Both the position numbers and the translations under genes were made by a program. 64,000 nt of DNA from Ilyonectria destructans (Eukaryota; Ascomycota; Sordariomycetes; Hypocreales; Nectriaceae): NCBI GenBank assembly GCA_020740775.1, contig JAHEWK010000015.1, positions 1,364,001 to 1,428,000 of the forward strand, written 5' to 3'. The notes under the pieces were generated by a model. The model saw only the letters and a program-made list of their open reading frames with translations, was not told the origin of the DNA and did not search any database. This document shows, one piece after another, positions 22,596 through 34,038 of the stretch (positions are counted from its first letter, which is position 1; each line of letters starts with the position of its first letter).

Positions 22596-24038
22596 GATGT
22601 TGACAATGATGGAAAAGTTTCGAGAGACAATAGTGGTACAGATACCTAGTATGATCAAGCGTAGCTCAACGTCGAGCGTTGGCTTGGTTGCGCCGCGCAC
22701 ATATAATCTAGTTTCAGCGGCCGGATCGAAAGGTGCGCCGGCACCCGAATCGCCACGCGGACCTCGGACAACGTTCCTGTCAACTTGAAATCATGGCCGT
22801 AACTTGCACTTGGTAAAGGACAAGCTCGGAAATCCACTCCGTGGAAGATGCTTCGGACCGGCCGCACGCGAGGTTCCGGTAGTGCGGACCAGGCGGGGCT
22901 ACTCCGAAGGCCGTGGCTAGTCTCCCTCATCACCACAGAAAGTCACGTTACGCTATCCTCTCACAACCATGGATGAAATGGATGAAATGGATGAAATGCC
23001 TTTGGACTATTGGTTCAACCCGATTAGTCAGTTGTGGAGCTTGACAGGGAGGTTTTTGAAGATAGCAAGAGAGCTTGTCCACTTTCATCAAGCGGCATAA
23101 CTATTACCTTGCTCAATGACCAGTACTTTGGCCCGATTTTATTGATTTTTCGGTGAACTTTTTGGTCAGACGGTAGTAATAATAGTGGTTGTCTACTTTG
23201 TCCATTCTATTCAATTTATTCCTCCCAAGTCTTTGCCTTCCCTGCGATTGTAGACGCACCACTACAGTCACTACTGGTTAGTGTGCCGTTTGGGTGGGCT
23301 ACTAGGGTTTCTAGTTCATCTTAACCGCTCCATCTACAAGCTATTATGTTTTTAATTTGTATCTCTAATTGTTTGCTGCCTGCTCAGAAAGTTCACATGT
23401 CGCGTCAGAACAGGCTTACTTTTTTATGATGTCACAGCAATTAGCATTTCAATCAGAACTGACACCTGCGACTGTATTGAGCCCGTGGTAGATAACCCGA
23501 TTCTCCAGCATGAGCGTATGACATACAAAGGTTTACTGCATGAATACTTTGAAAGATTGTAGCAATCCAGCAAGTGCAAAATAGGGACTGTGTAGGGGAA
23601 ATAGAGAGGCACGGTAAAGTCTAGGGTAGTATTGTGCGGGAGCCGAAGTTCGATAATACTGAACTGTCAAGTGAGATCAAACCGGGACACCCGGGCCATT
23701 TGCTGTGGAGCAAGTGGGAAAATATTAATACACACATTAGAAATTCCGAGAAGAATACATACTCAATATTTCGTCAGCTTGGTAGGGACCGGCTACAATA
23801 TCGGGAATAAGTATCGGCATTGTCGGATCGGCATCGGTAATTGAACAAGTGCCGATGCCAAGCCGAGCCGAATCCAGCCTCTGATTGGTCTGGTTTTACC
23901 AGACGTCATCAATTGACGGCTCTCACTGATCAACACTGACTTCAAGTAGGGAGATATAAAGACTTCTAGTCCCAGTACGATGATGGCTTTTTCTACATTC
24001 TTCAGCCACTCATCTCCCGTCGAATACATCACACCAAA
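22596..24038. promoter_or_regulatory. bidirectional region, dioxygenase / hydroxylase pair
   Basis: 1.44 kb lies between the divergent starts. CGG elements cluster at 22851-22900 (CGGACCGGCCG, TTCCGGTAGTGCGGACC) and at 23821-23880 (several TCGG / GCCGA units), close to each start. A 44-codon open frame with a 9-bp triple repeat lies at 22969-23100 and is listed separately. The rest is AT-rich. Confidence 0.4.
22969..23100 (+). CDS. possible small ORF with a repeated Met-Asp-Glu start
   Basis: A 43-residue open frame begins at a favourable fungal start context (ACAACCATGG) and opens with three exact 9-bp repeats encoding M-D-E three times, then M-P-L-D-Y-W-F-N-P. It ends at TAA. It is not recognised as any family. 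The repeat could equally be a chance slippage tract in a promoter; only expression data could raise it above a candidate. Confidence 0.2.
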   Translation: MDEMDEMDEMPLDYWFNPISQLWSLTGRFLKIARELVHFHQAA

Positions 24039-25463
24039 ATGGAAGCCAAACAAAACCTCAAGTACGCCATCATCGGCGGCGGCATTGCCGGATTGACTCT
24101 GGCAATTGCCCTTCACCACCGCGGTGTATCTGTCAAAATCTACGAGCAAGCAGCGCAGTTTGGAGAGATCGGTGCGGGCGTCTCATTTACCCCTAACGCG
24201 GTACAGGCAATGCGGATGTGCCACCCGGGCGTTGAAGAAGCCTTCGAGAAGGTCTGTACGCGCAACATGTGGCCTTCGAAGCAAAAGGTCTGGTTTGACT
24301 ATTACGACGGCCAAACAAAGGACGTCGAAGCCAAGGCGCAGAAGCCGGCGTTTTCCATTAGCAACAACGTGGGCCAGAACGGTGTTCATCGTGCGCATTT
24401 CCTTGACGAGCTTGTCAAGCTGGTTCCCCCTGAGCTTGCATCCTTTGGGAAACGACTTGAAAGTTCGAACAGGCCGAGGATGGAGAATATACTTTGTTCT
24501 TCTGCGACGGATCGACTGCTCAGGCCGATGCTATTCTGGCTTGTGACGGCATCAAATCCCAAGTCCGTCAGTGTCTCTTTGGTGCTGATCACCCCTGCGC
24601 ATTTCCTTCCTACACACACAAGTACGCCTATCGGGTACTGGTGCCGATGGAGGATGCGGAAAATGCCATCGGGAAAGAGAAAGCCCAAAACGCGGGCATG
24701 CATGTATGATCTCTCGATGCGAGCGTTGACGGTTGCGAATAGCGCTGACATACAAACAGATGGGCAAAGGTGGCCATGTTCTAACGTTTCCCGTGAACCA
24801 CGGAAAGACGCTGAATGTTGTTGCCTTTCATACTACTTCAAGCGACTGGCCGGACAGCTTGAGGCTGGTGGGACAAGCTACACGCGAAGATGCTCTCCGG
24901 GATTTTGCTGGGTTCGGAGATACCGTTACAAGCCTGCTGAAGTTGGCAACGCCAACCCTTCAAACTGTAAGTGCTATCATATTGATTTACAGAGCAGCAC
25001 TGACACCATGTCCAACAATTAGTGGGCTATTTTCGACTTGGGAAAGAATCCTCCGCCTGCATTTGCCCAAGGCCGCGTTTGCCTGCTTGGCGACGCTGCG
25101 CACGCAACGTCGCCGCATCATGGCGCAGGTGCGGGAATGTGCATCGAAGATGCCGCTGTGCTGGCCCATCTTCTGTCAGACCCAATTGTGACGGGCCGCG
25201 GTGAACTTGAGCGAGCGCTTGAAGTGTACGACAGCGTACGACGAGAACGCGGATCAGGGTTGGTTCAGAGCAGCAGCCATATTGGGAACACTTACGAGTG
25301 GTTGGCGGAAGGAATCGAGGATGATATGGTCAAAATTGAAGCTGAGATTAATCTCCGTAATGGCGTTATTGCCAATGTCAATGTTGCAGAGATGTGCCAG
25401 GCGGCGCAGGATGAGTTGGCAACGAGATGCAAATCTGGGATGAATGAACAAGCTAGGATGTAA
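24039..25463 (+). pseudogene. salicylate-hydroxylase-like FAD monooxygenase with an apparent frameshift
   Basis: Exons 24039-24703, 24760-24966 and 25023-25463. The start carries YAIIGGGIAGLTLAIAL (FAD site), and GRVCLLGDAAHATSPHHGAGAGM is the GD motif. Both belong to a class A flavoprotein hydroxylase near salicylate hydroxylase in type. The reading frame changes at about 24460-24466: the upstream frame is right through FGKRLES, and the downstream frame is right from FEQAEDGEY. One missing base would explain it and no intron can. The rest is intact in frame, with well-formed introns, so this is either a very recent pseudogene or a base-calling error; I cannot tell which. If read through it would be roughly 440 residues, the usual family length. 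Confidence 0.75.
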
Positions 25464-25590
25464 ACATGGCTGGAGAGGACACTTTACTATCTAAAAAGCC
25501 CCCGATCTGCTCTATGCAATGCTTTAATGTTACAATCTTATCTCGGACCTCCCTTCTCTCTAACCATCTTTTTCCCGCTGCGCACGTGTG

Positions 25591-27987
25591 TCATGATAAA
25601 TTAGGTTGCAACTGGAACAACTCTAACCAACTCATATCCGTCGACTGCGTGCTCAAGTACAGCTCGCTGAATCCATCCATACCAAATGCATCCATCATAT
25701 CTGGGCCATGAATTTCGCCAAGTTCTGGCTCAGCCGCCGTCGTCATGCCCCCGCCAAATGCCGGTGTCAAACTAGATCCGACTAGGTCTCTCGAAGCCTC
25801 GTCTACGTATGACGCGCGTTAGACGTAAGAATTGATGTTAGATGATATTGACTCGTACCTTGGACATTGTCGCTTTGGAAGATGCGCATCTGGACTGCCT
25901 TTAGCGAATTAATTGCATGAGAAGCCGATTGCACCCTATCTTGATAATGTTCCAGGATCGCCAAGCAATGGTCCCACTGAGTTTGGAAGTCGACTTGGTT
26001 TGATTCAATATTAAGCATCTTGCATTTCAACGACGCCATCAGGACGATCGCTGAGGAGAATGTGACTTGGCCACCTGTTAGTCGTGTACAGCAACAATAG
26101 GAGGATTGACCAACAATATACAGCATGCCAGCATGAGCTGCGGTAGGGAGTTCTGAGGCTTGCATAAACGGTGTCAATGAGTCGAAACGCTGTCTGAACA
26201 CAGAGGTCACAGCACTGTTTGATCATGGCGTTGGTTAACATGGACTGCCCGGTTGCGTCGAGAAAATGGGCCTTGGGCTCTTCCATGGTTATCGTCAAGA
26301 GCAATAAAGGTCGCAAGAGCAGCAGCCTCGTGAGGAGAAACCTGATCAATAGGTTAGCTTGGGTTGGCTGGCCGAGGTTATCTCTATATACCTGCAATCC
26401 AGCACGTGCTTCTGCAGCATCACTCGGTTTGCATCTGGACTGTCTGAGTCCACTTGAACCGCCACCCTGAGGTATGACGGAATACTGATTGAGAAGTCAT
26501 CAAGTTGGCGATTCAGATCCAAGACACTCATTACCATTTCTGCTCTATACTTGGAAGCCTCAAGTTGACTCTCAAAGCTTGGGGCATGCTCGTTTTTTGA
26601 AAGAAACTCCAAGACCTTTTCTAGCAACTCCAGGAGTGTGCATGACGAGACGAAGAGTCCAAGGTACGACGGGGTCTCAGGGGGTTGTACACCCTCCGCC
26701 TGTTCGCTGAGGAATTCGTCATCGACCATGGCAGGCAGTGAAACCGCATTGCCTTTATTAATCATGGTGGGACGACCAAAGGTCATTGCGAGCAATCTGT
26801 GCAGTCAGCTTTTGAGGAATCTTGGTCAATCGACCGAGTGCAGCTCACCGATCGAGATTCACGCAAGTATGCCAGACCCGTCTTCTCACCTCGCGTTCCA
26901 ACTGAGATGTTGTTTTGCGGACGCCCAGGTCAACGTGCAATCCAAGTCCTTGGGCAACACGAATGGCCAGGCCTATCGAGTTCCAGCAACGGTTGGCATG
27001 TCGGGTGGATTGAAGGTAGATGCCGGTCAAGAGCCACATCTGAACCAACGGCAACGATGCCGAATCCAGAGCATCGAGATTGGACAGCTGGCGCGACTTT
27101 TGATAAAACTCGTCGGCGGCAGATTCCTTTTGAGCGTCTGGGATGGCGTTGCTGAACTTGCACCCAAGAGCAAAGACGAGATTCATTGTCGATAGGAAGA
27201 TGACATTCTCTCCTTCGGAATCTGAAGATACATCATCATCGGCACGGCTCTCGGCCGCCCAAAACTGCTCATACTGCTTGCCAAAGGTCGTCTTGTGCAG
27301 CACTGGAAACGTGGGGTGGATGAATTCCCAGTAGCAGAACAGAAACTCGTCCGCATTGCGTCGCCGCGGGAGTTGGGCCATGGCGTCATTTTGTCGAGGA
27401 ATGCGCTCTGGAATAGGTACAGCCGCGAGGCCATGGGTCGGCTGCGTTGTGGGATCGTGACTAGATTTGGTTACCAGCCGGCGAAGAAACGCTACAGTTG
27501 ATGAAGGTCCGTAAACGGAGTTATCATGGCGGCCGGCCAAGATTGCAAGCCCGTCGCTGTGTGTCGAAGACCAGGGTTGACAAGACGAGTCGCTGGCGGT
27601 ATTTGCGTTGTCGACGACTCTGTGAAGACTCTGATGGCTGAACTGACTTTGTTCTGCTGGTAGATTCCGAGACCTTCTCGATCCCCCTTCCGTGTCCCTT
27701 GACTCCCGATCTGATTCCGAAGGTATCGCCGCCATTGGCCTACGCCTACGACGCCGGTTTATTTTGTATACACAACTCGAACCAACGCCGCGATCCTCAC
27801 ACGCCAGACACACGGGCTGACGTCCGTCGCACCGCGTCTTCCGGTCTCGACACGCGCCGCAAGCTTCAGCGACTCGCCGGCGTTTCCGCGAGGCGCCTTC
27901 GCGTTCCACATACGCTGGAGCCATCATATCGGCGTCTGTTCCAACTGCATCGGGGGCCTGGCCAATTGATGCCCAAAGACGGTCCAT
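25591..27987 (-). CDS. Zn2Cys6 transcription factor
   Basis: Five exons on the minus strand (26849-27987, 26392-26796, 26115-26341, 25859-26074, 25591-25802) encode about 732 residues. C-GA-CRDRKTRC, then VCLAC, then a last Cys eight residues on, form a complete zinc cluster at about 43-72, next to a basic RRRRRRP run. The fungal_trans regulatory domain starts about residue 210 (FLFCYWEFIHPTFPVLHKTTF), with RRRVWHTC and GRPTMI as typical signatures. One intron (26075-26114) is only 40 bp. Its promoter faces that of the APC permease, so it may regulate transport or the cluster as a whole; this is inference. Confidence 0.85.
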
Positions 27988-28934
27988 GCTTGGTCACTCG
28001 ATGTATGGCGGCTCGGTGTCGCGCGCATGAATCGAGAATGCGGGGAACATGTTGAGTCAGCTCTGTTTCCGAGGTGAGGAAATTAGTCTTGCCGATCGAG
28101 CCGTTTTCGAGGCTAAGGCAGCGTCATTTTTTGTCATTCTGACCATCTGCTCGAATGGCACTGAGCTGTAGCAGCCTACCCTGCTGTTTAGAAGAATGGA
28201 TTTCAGGGCCAATATTTTCAAGGTAATTTTTGGAATATTCCGCCATGTGCGTGCGCCAATTGGCCGTCTCCGAGAATGGGTTGACCCTCGTATAGATACC
28301 TCAGCTTGATGATGATGGCTTTTTATCCCCTTTTTTTATCCCCTTTTTTTGGCTGCTTTTATTCACCTTCAGCATAGAGCTAATCAGTTCCCACTCTTCA
28401 TTGAAGTCTCGCTTCGCTTCTCTAGCTGCTGTGCTGCGACCACCGCCTCTACATGGCATGGCCATTCCTAGTGCAATTCACGCGGACAGGAGTAGTTAGC
28501 AGAAATTGATCCCTACAGATACTGCACCGTCGCGTAAGTTCGGTAATGGCTCAGGCCGGCCGGAAACTCTCCACCGGATTGCGGGGGATCGATGGGATGG
28601 AACACCGGCCGATCCGTCCGAGCGAAAGACGTGAGAGATAACCAAGGGCTAGTGTTAGTGTGGCCACGAGACACGGCGGCCCCAGCCCTTTGACTACAGA
28701 GTTTAGTGGCGCACTGGACGGCCAGGCTATCTATCTACATTTGCTGCTGGTATGTATACAACATTTGCAGAGTAGTCGACCTCGAAATGGCCTAGTTACA
28801 TGAGCCCTTGCGCGGGGCGACTATAAATGTTACTGTCCTGCGCCCTTGAACAATCGCGATGCCTCAATGTGTAAAACTCGCTCTTCTCAACCACTCCTCG
28901 TATTAAACCCCGATTTTGCTCCTCACGTAGCACC
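27988..28934. promoter_or_regulatory. bidirectional region, regulator / permease pair
   Basis: 947 bp between divergent starts. GC-rich CCGG/CGG elements cluster at 28551-28625 (GGCCGGCCGGAAAC, ACCGGATTGCGG, GGCCGATCCGTCCG). A perfect 13-bp duplication (ATCCCC followed by seven T) lies at 28325-28350. Confidence 0.4.
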
Positions 28935-30902
28935 ATGACAAAGGATCTTGCACAGCCAGCCCATGGCCATGCCGTGCACTTTTCCGACGACGCAGCAGGT
29001 CTTGCCGCCATTGGTAAGACCCAGGCATTCGATCGGAGATACAATCTGTGGTCTGTAGTTGGAATTGGTATCTGTGTCTCGTCAACGGTACGCCCCTCCC
29101 CCAGTGTCAGACTGCAAGATGGCCATGACTTGCTAATCGCCCATTAACTTCATAGTGGAGTGCGGTCTCCTCCGCCATCCTCCCGACGCTGGTTTCCGGA
29201 GGTGCCGTTACTCTAGTTTGGGGCTTCGTTTTTGTGTCCCTGGGAATGTTTCTGGTCACAGCTTCTTTGGCTGAGCTGGCGAGGTACTTTATTGCATTCA
29301 CGCAAGGTGATGAGGCCCCCCATAACTGATAACTGACGTCGCGTAGCATATGGCCATCCTCAGGTGGGCAATACCACTGGGTCGCCGAGCTCTCCAACGA
29401 TACCTGGCGCCCTGTGCTATCTTGGCTGACTGGCTGGCTATCTATCGGGTCCATGACTTTGGGCGTGGTTGGAAGCACTTTCGCCACCGCCATTCAGATT
29501 CAAGTATTTGCAATGGCAAACAACCCGAGTTATTTGCCAAAGCAATGGCACGTTACCATGGTAGAACCCATTCTCAATTTCTTATGTGGAAACATCATTC
29601 CTAAATGAATTATATTAGATATTTATGGCCCTCATTCTTCTCAACGCGCTGATAAACATTTTCGGTGTCCGTTTCTATCACGCACTTAACATTTACGGTA
29701 AGCTTATGTTTAACTGCCATCTATTCCATCTACAGTCTTATCCTGACATTGCATCCTAGCCATAATTCACCAAGCCGTCTTTTTTCTCGTATTGATAATC
29801 ACGATTCTGGCATGCAAGGCTCCAAACTTCAACTCAGCATCATATGTCTTTACAAACTTCGAAAATATCTCCGGATGGAGCAGCGACGGGATTTCTTTCT
29901 TCATCGGAATATTGGGACTAGTCACTGGATTTATTGGTGTCGAAGCTCCAGCTCACTTCAGTGAAGAGATGAACCATGCCACTAGAGATGTCCCTAGAGC
30001 AAGTAAGTGAGCGGCTGTTTAAACGAAAGTGATTGTACCTGATACTAATAAGAGTTGGTGTTCAGTGATGTATAGCGTTATTGGAAATGCGCTTGCAACA
30101 TTCCCCTGGATAATTGTATTGCTCTTCTCGATGGGCAGTATTGAAGAATTGGTTGCAACGAGATTCGGATCTCTAATGCCAATCTTCCAGATTGTATTAG
30201 GAGCGACTCAAAATGTTAAAGCTTCCACCTTTCTGAACGTCGGCATATCAGTCATCGCCTTTTTAAGCGCCCTCGATATCAACGGAGCTTGCTCTCGCAC
30301 TCTCTGGTCTATGGCTCGCGATAATGCCTTCCCAAAAATATTCCGCAAGGTTGACGAGAAATGGGATGTTCCAATCTGGCCGGTTGTTCTCATTTCGTGC
30401 ATCTCAGCTGCTCTGGGTTGCATTTACATCGGCAACGTCACAGCTTTCTACGGCATTATATCCGGTATCTTGGTCCTTCAGATGACAGCCTACTCAATCC
30501 CCATTATTCTGCATCTGATGCAGCGGGGAAAAATTCCATACGGGCCATGGAAAATGCCGCACGTCGTCGGATATGCTGTCAACATTGGTGCGCTTTGTTG
30601 GTGCATCTTGGGGGTTGTGTTTTTCACCTTTCCTATCTATCAGCCTGTTACGGCACAAAATATGTGAGATTCCAACATTTGAACTGTTGAGGCTACGGAG
30701 GCTAATCAACACGAACAGGAACTATTCTTCTGTTATCTTCGGATTTGTTTTGCTTCTTTCCGTGGTCGTATATTTGACATACGGCAAGGGGAGGTACATC
30801 GGCCCGATCAAGGAAATCAACGGAATTCCTGATTCGGACAACATCACGAGGGAGAATTCGATGGTAGGAGACACGGAAATGGGAGAGAACAAGGATCAGT
30901 GA
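28935..30902 (+). CDS. APC-superfamily amino acid / choline-type permease
   Basis: Seven exons (28935-29087, 29156-29283, 29347-29560, 29619-29697, 29760-30002, 30066-30663, 30719-30902) give 532 residues. The order is a hydrophilic N-terminus with FDRRYNLWSVVGIG, then about twelve membrane segments. Family marks include ASLAELASIWPSSGGQYHWVAELS, GVEAPAHFSEEMNHATRDVPRA and a QPVTAQNMNYSSVIFG end motif, all typical of the GABA/choline permease branch. It is a plasma-membrane symporter for an amino acid, amine or a related compound; the substrate cannot be read from sequence. Uptake of a cluster substrate is possible but unproven. Head-to-head with the Zn2Cys6 gene at 27987. Confidence 0.9.
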
Positions 30903-32212
30903 GTAATTTAAGTATTCGTGTGGGACCTTGCCTCCAAGGAAGATATTCACTTCAATCAATGCGAAATGCAATGGAGTTGAGAGCACCACTCACAGGTGTT
31001 CGTTTAATATTCACTACACTCCCTGCTGTTTCTTCTAGACGGAGATTATAGGTGGAGATTACAGGCCATTGCTGATTCATTGGGATGCAACGTGAACTAC
31101 CGTGACGGGAGCCTTTGTATAGTAAGCGGGGGTTATCTCCGTGAAGCCGGACTTGGCCCAACACCCGACCAGACCCTCTGATGGCCAAAAGATCGACTAG
31201 CCCCTTATCAGTATAAGGCTATTTCTTCTTCATCACGATATTTAAATCGACGGCTAAGCTGCCCAGAGCATTGTTGAAGGAGTATGGGACTTGGTATACT
31301 CGTGAACGCGATGTCCCCTTGATATAACTAACGCATGACGCCTCTCTTAATATTTGAATTGGAGAGTCGTGGATGAGGATAGGACATAAAGATGAACATG
31401 TCCCGGGATGAGGAAATGGCATCAGATGCCTCTTCATTTAACAGTCAAGTTCAAGACAACTCGTATGATGAAAGTCTTGCACTCGGCTAAATCATCTAGA
31501 CTGTGACCCATCATGCATAAGATAGGCTTTAAGAGCCACAATTTCAGCTACATGCCCGAGAAGCCAGTTCTCAAGAACGCACTTGGCATCCCTGCCCATA
31601 GATTGCCTCCAGGAAGTCCACATACTCTAGAAATATGTGTGACTGCCGTTTTCCCCCAAGAAGATTGGCAATGCCCCCAACAGCAATATCCCTGGTACCA
31701 GGACTCCGTGGCTTGGTTCCCTCTCCAATGACTAAGCGGGTCTTCAATGATAAGCCGACTATCTTACCACCCCATGACGTAAAGATACGCGAAATGGCCG
31801 GAAGCCCAAAAGGCCATTCATTCCTGGGTGTTGGGATGGAGAACGGATGTTATCGACGAGTCCACACATTCTCTCGGCATTTGGTGCTGGCGCGCCGTCA
31901 TAGGTCCGGACGGAATCGGCGGCCCCGCTCCGGTCTGATAAGACGCCAGCAATTACCGACCCAGGTCAGTCTCAGTCTAGTACCAGACGTAGCTTATTAT
32001 GGATTTGAAGATTTGGTAATCTTGATGCATGTCTCGGAATCCTATGCTCCGGAATTGCGATTGGAGGACGAGGTTTATCGGAGTCAGAGTGGAGACGGGT
32101 TCCAACTTCTATGCCGACAAGCCGGCTTCTTAATCAATAGATTAATGAAAGCACATGCATGGCTTTCCCTAGTTAGTCAATACTACACGCACAGCAATCC
32201 AGTACGCCCACC
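30903..32212. other. intergenic region
   Basis: 1.3 kb without a supportable gene; small open frames around 31500-32290 show no motifs. TCCGGA at 31905-31910, inside a GC-rich CGG patch (31900-31935), lies 303 bp before the hydrolase start and is a candidate regulator site. Confidence 0.4.
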
Positions 32213-33550
32213 ATGTCTCCGTCCGTCTCGCAATTTGAAGAGCTTCTTAGCAAGTGCACGGCTAAGGAGGCCAATGACCTTTTTGGCGTAGTAGTCGCCG
32301 CCTTCGATACTACCGGTAAATTTCGAACCCGCAGATGATTTCTCTTCGTTTCGGCTAATTCTTTCTAGGAAACCTGCTCTACAAGTCTCAGGCCGGGCGT
32401 AGATCTCTGTCAACCGATGAAGGTGTCCCATTCGATGCTTTCTTCTCCTGTTACTCGGTCTCCAAGCCCGTGACCACTATCTGTGCGCTGCAGTGTGTCG
32501 AACGAGGCCTCATCAGCCTTGATGATGATGTCTCTCATCATCTGCCTGAGCTTGCTGAACAGCCTATAATCTCCGCCGCTGCCGATGGTTCCCTCTGCCT
32601 TACGCCAGCGAAGAAGGCTATTACTTTGCGCCATCTCCTTACGCACACCAGCGGCTTGGCTTACGATGGACAAAACCCGCTCCTTGTACGCTGGCGAAAA
32701 GAAACGTATAATCTCCCTCCTATGTGGAAGTGTGGAGATTTGCTAAAAGCTTACTCTACCCCGCGGCTATTTGAAGCTGGCGAAAGCTGGCAGTATGGTA
32801 GTAGTATAGAATGGGTTGGCTTACTGGTCTCAAGACTGAATGGCGGAATCGCATTAGGGAAGTATATGGAAGCCAATGTCTTCCGCCCTGTCGGCGCCAC
32901 TGATTCGACTTTTCATCCTGGAGAAAGGCCAGACCTTGACAAGAGACGATTGCAAATGGTTATGCGAAACTCCGAAGGAGCCTTCCAACCTGCGACGGAG
33001 AATTGGCTGTATCCTGAAGACGCTCAGGATGACTGTGGTGGGCTTGGTCTCTTCTCGACCGTTCCTGACATTGTCAAGATCATTGGCGATTTAATCAGCA
33101 AATCACCTGTCTTGCTGAAGGCAGAGACTGTTGACACCATGTTCACCCCTCAATTCAAAACTGACAGCGGTATCAACAAAGGGTTGGTAAATATGCAGGT
33201 AAGCCGATTTCCACGGGAAAATTGACCCTATCTATTCTCAAGTTCTGACAAGTCACTTTTAGTTTATGTATGGAAATCTCATCGGTGGGAGTCCTTTGAA
33301 TGAGGAGGACGAGATGAATGTCAGCTTTGGCATTGGCGGTATTGTTACACTTAGGGATACACCGAATCTTCCTGAGAACAGCCTGGCTTGGGGCGGGATG
33401 CCACACCTGGCCTGGTTCATCAATCGAGACCTAGGAGTTGGTGGATTCATCGCTGCCCAAGTGGTTCCTCCAGCAGATGCTAAGAGCAACACAATTATTG
33501 GATCGTTTTTGAAGGAAGTTGTCCAGCAGGCGAAGGGGAGGGCTGTCTAA
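32213..33550 (+). CDS. beta-lactamase-fold (SxxK) serine hydrolase/esterase
   Basis: Three exons (32213-32315, 32369-33198, 33263-33550) encode 406 residues. Catalytic Ser64 and Lys67 sit in the SVSK motif, the family SxxK. Y177-G-S179 lies in the position of the Y-x-N/S motif, and LLTHTSGLAY is a family marker. This is the class C beta-lactamase / LovD-type transesterase / esterase B group, acting by an acyl-enzyme. LovD moves acyl groups in fungal polyketide tailoring, so ester hydrolysis or acyl transfer is a reasonable guess. No signal peptide is seen, so it is likely cytosolic. It is followed by two P450 genes. Confidence 0.88.
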
Positions 33551-34038
33551 GTAATGGAACTCTTAGAATTAGATGAGAAAGTGAAGACTTTGAAAAGGAA
33601 AATCTAGGAAATATTTACCATCATCCAGCCGCTCGAATATGCCAAGTCATGAGATTCAACATGTTTTTAGTCTTGTGTGTTTGTTCGGCTTTTGCTAACT
33701 AAGTTCTGGCTGCGCTTGCAGCATACACTTCTATTCCTTTCTCCCTTGCGACGTTTTACCTTGGAAGTGGCCACTTAACCCAATTTATGACTGTTCATAA
33801 ATGTCCTTTCAATCTAAGCCCTATCAGCTCGAAGATTCCGCCACAGGTCATCACTCCATGCGTGTGATCAACGGTTGACAATATCGTGCGAAGACAGTAG
33901 TGGTTATTGGAAATGCATGTGATCACAAGATAGGTAAAAATGCAAATTGGAATGACAGAGTACATCGAAAACGCATTCAATTCAGCAGTTATTGAAACTA
34001 AATATATTGCTAGGGCTAATGGACTCGTTGATGCTCAT
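33551..34038. other. convergent intergenic region
   Basis: 488 bp between the hydrolase 3' end and the P450 3' end. AT-rich; nothing recognised. Confidence 0.45.

Noticed and set aside
24450..24500. An intron to explain the frame change in the second hydroxylase
   Set aside because: The two frames meet within a few bases; there is no space for an intron with splice sites.
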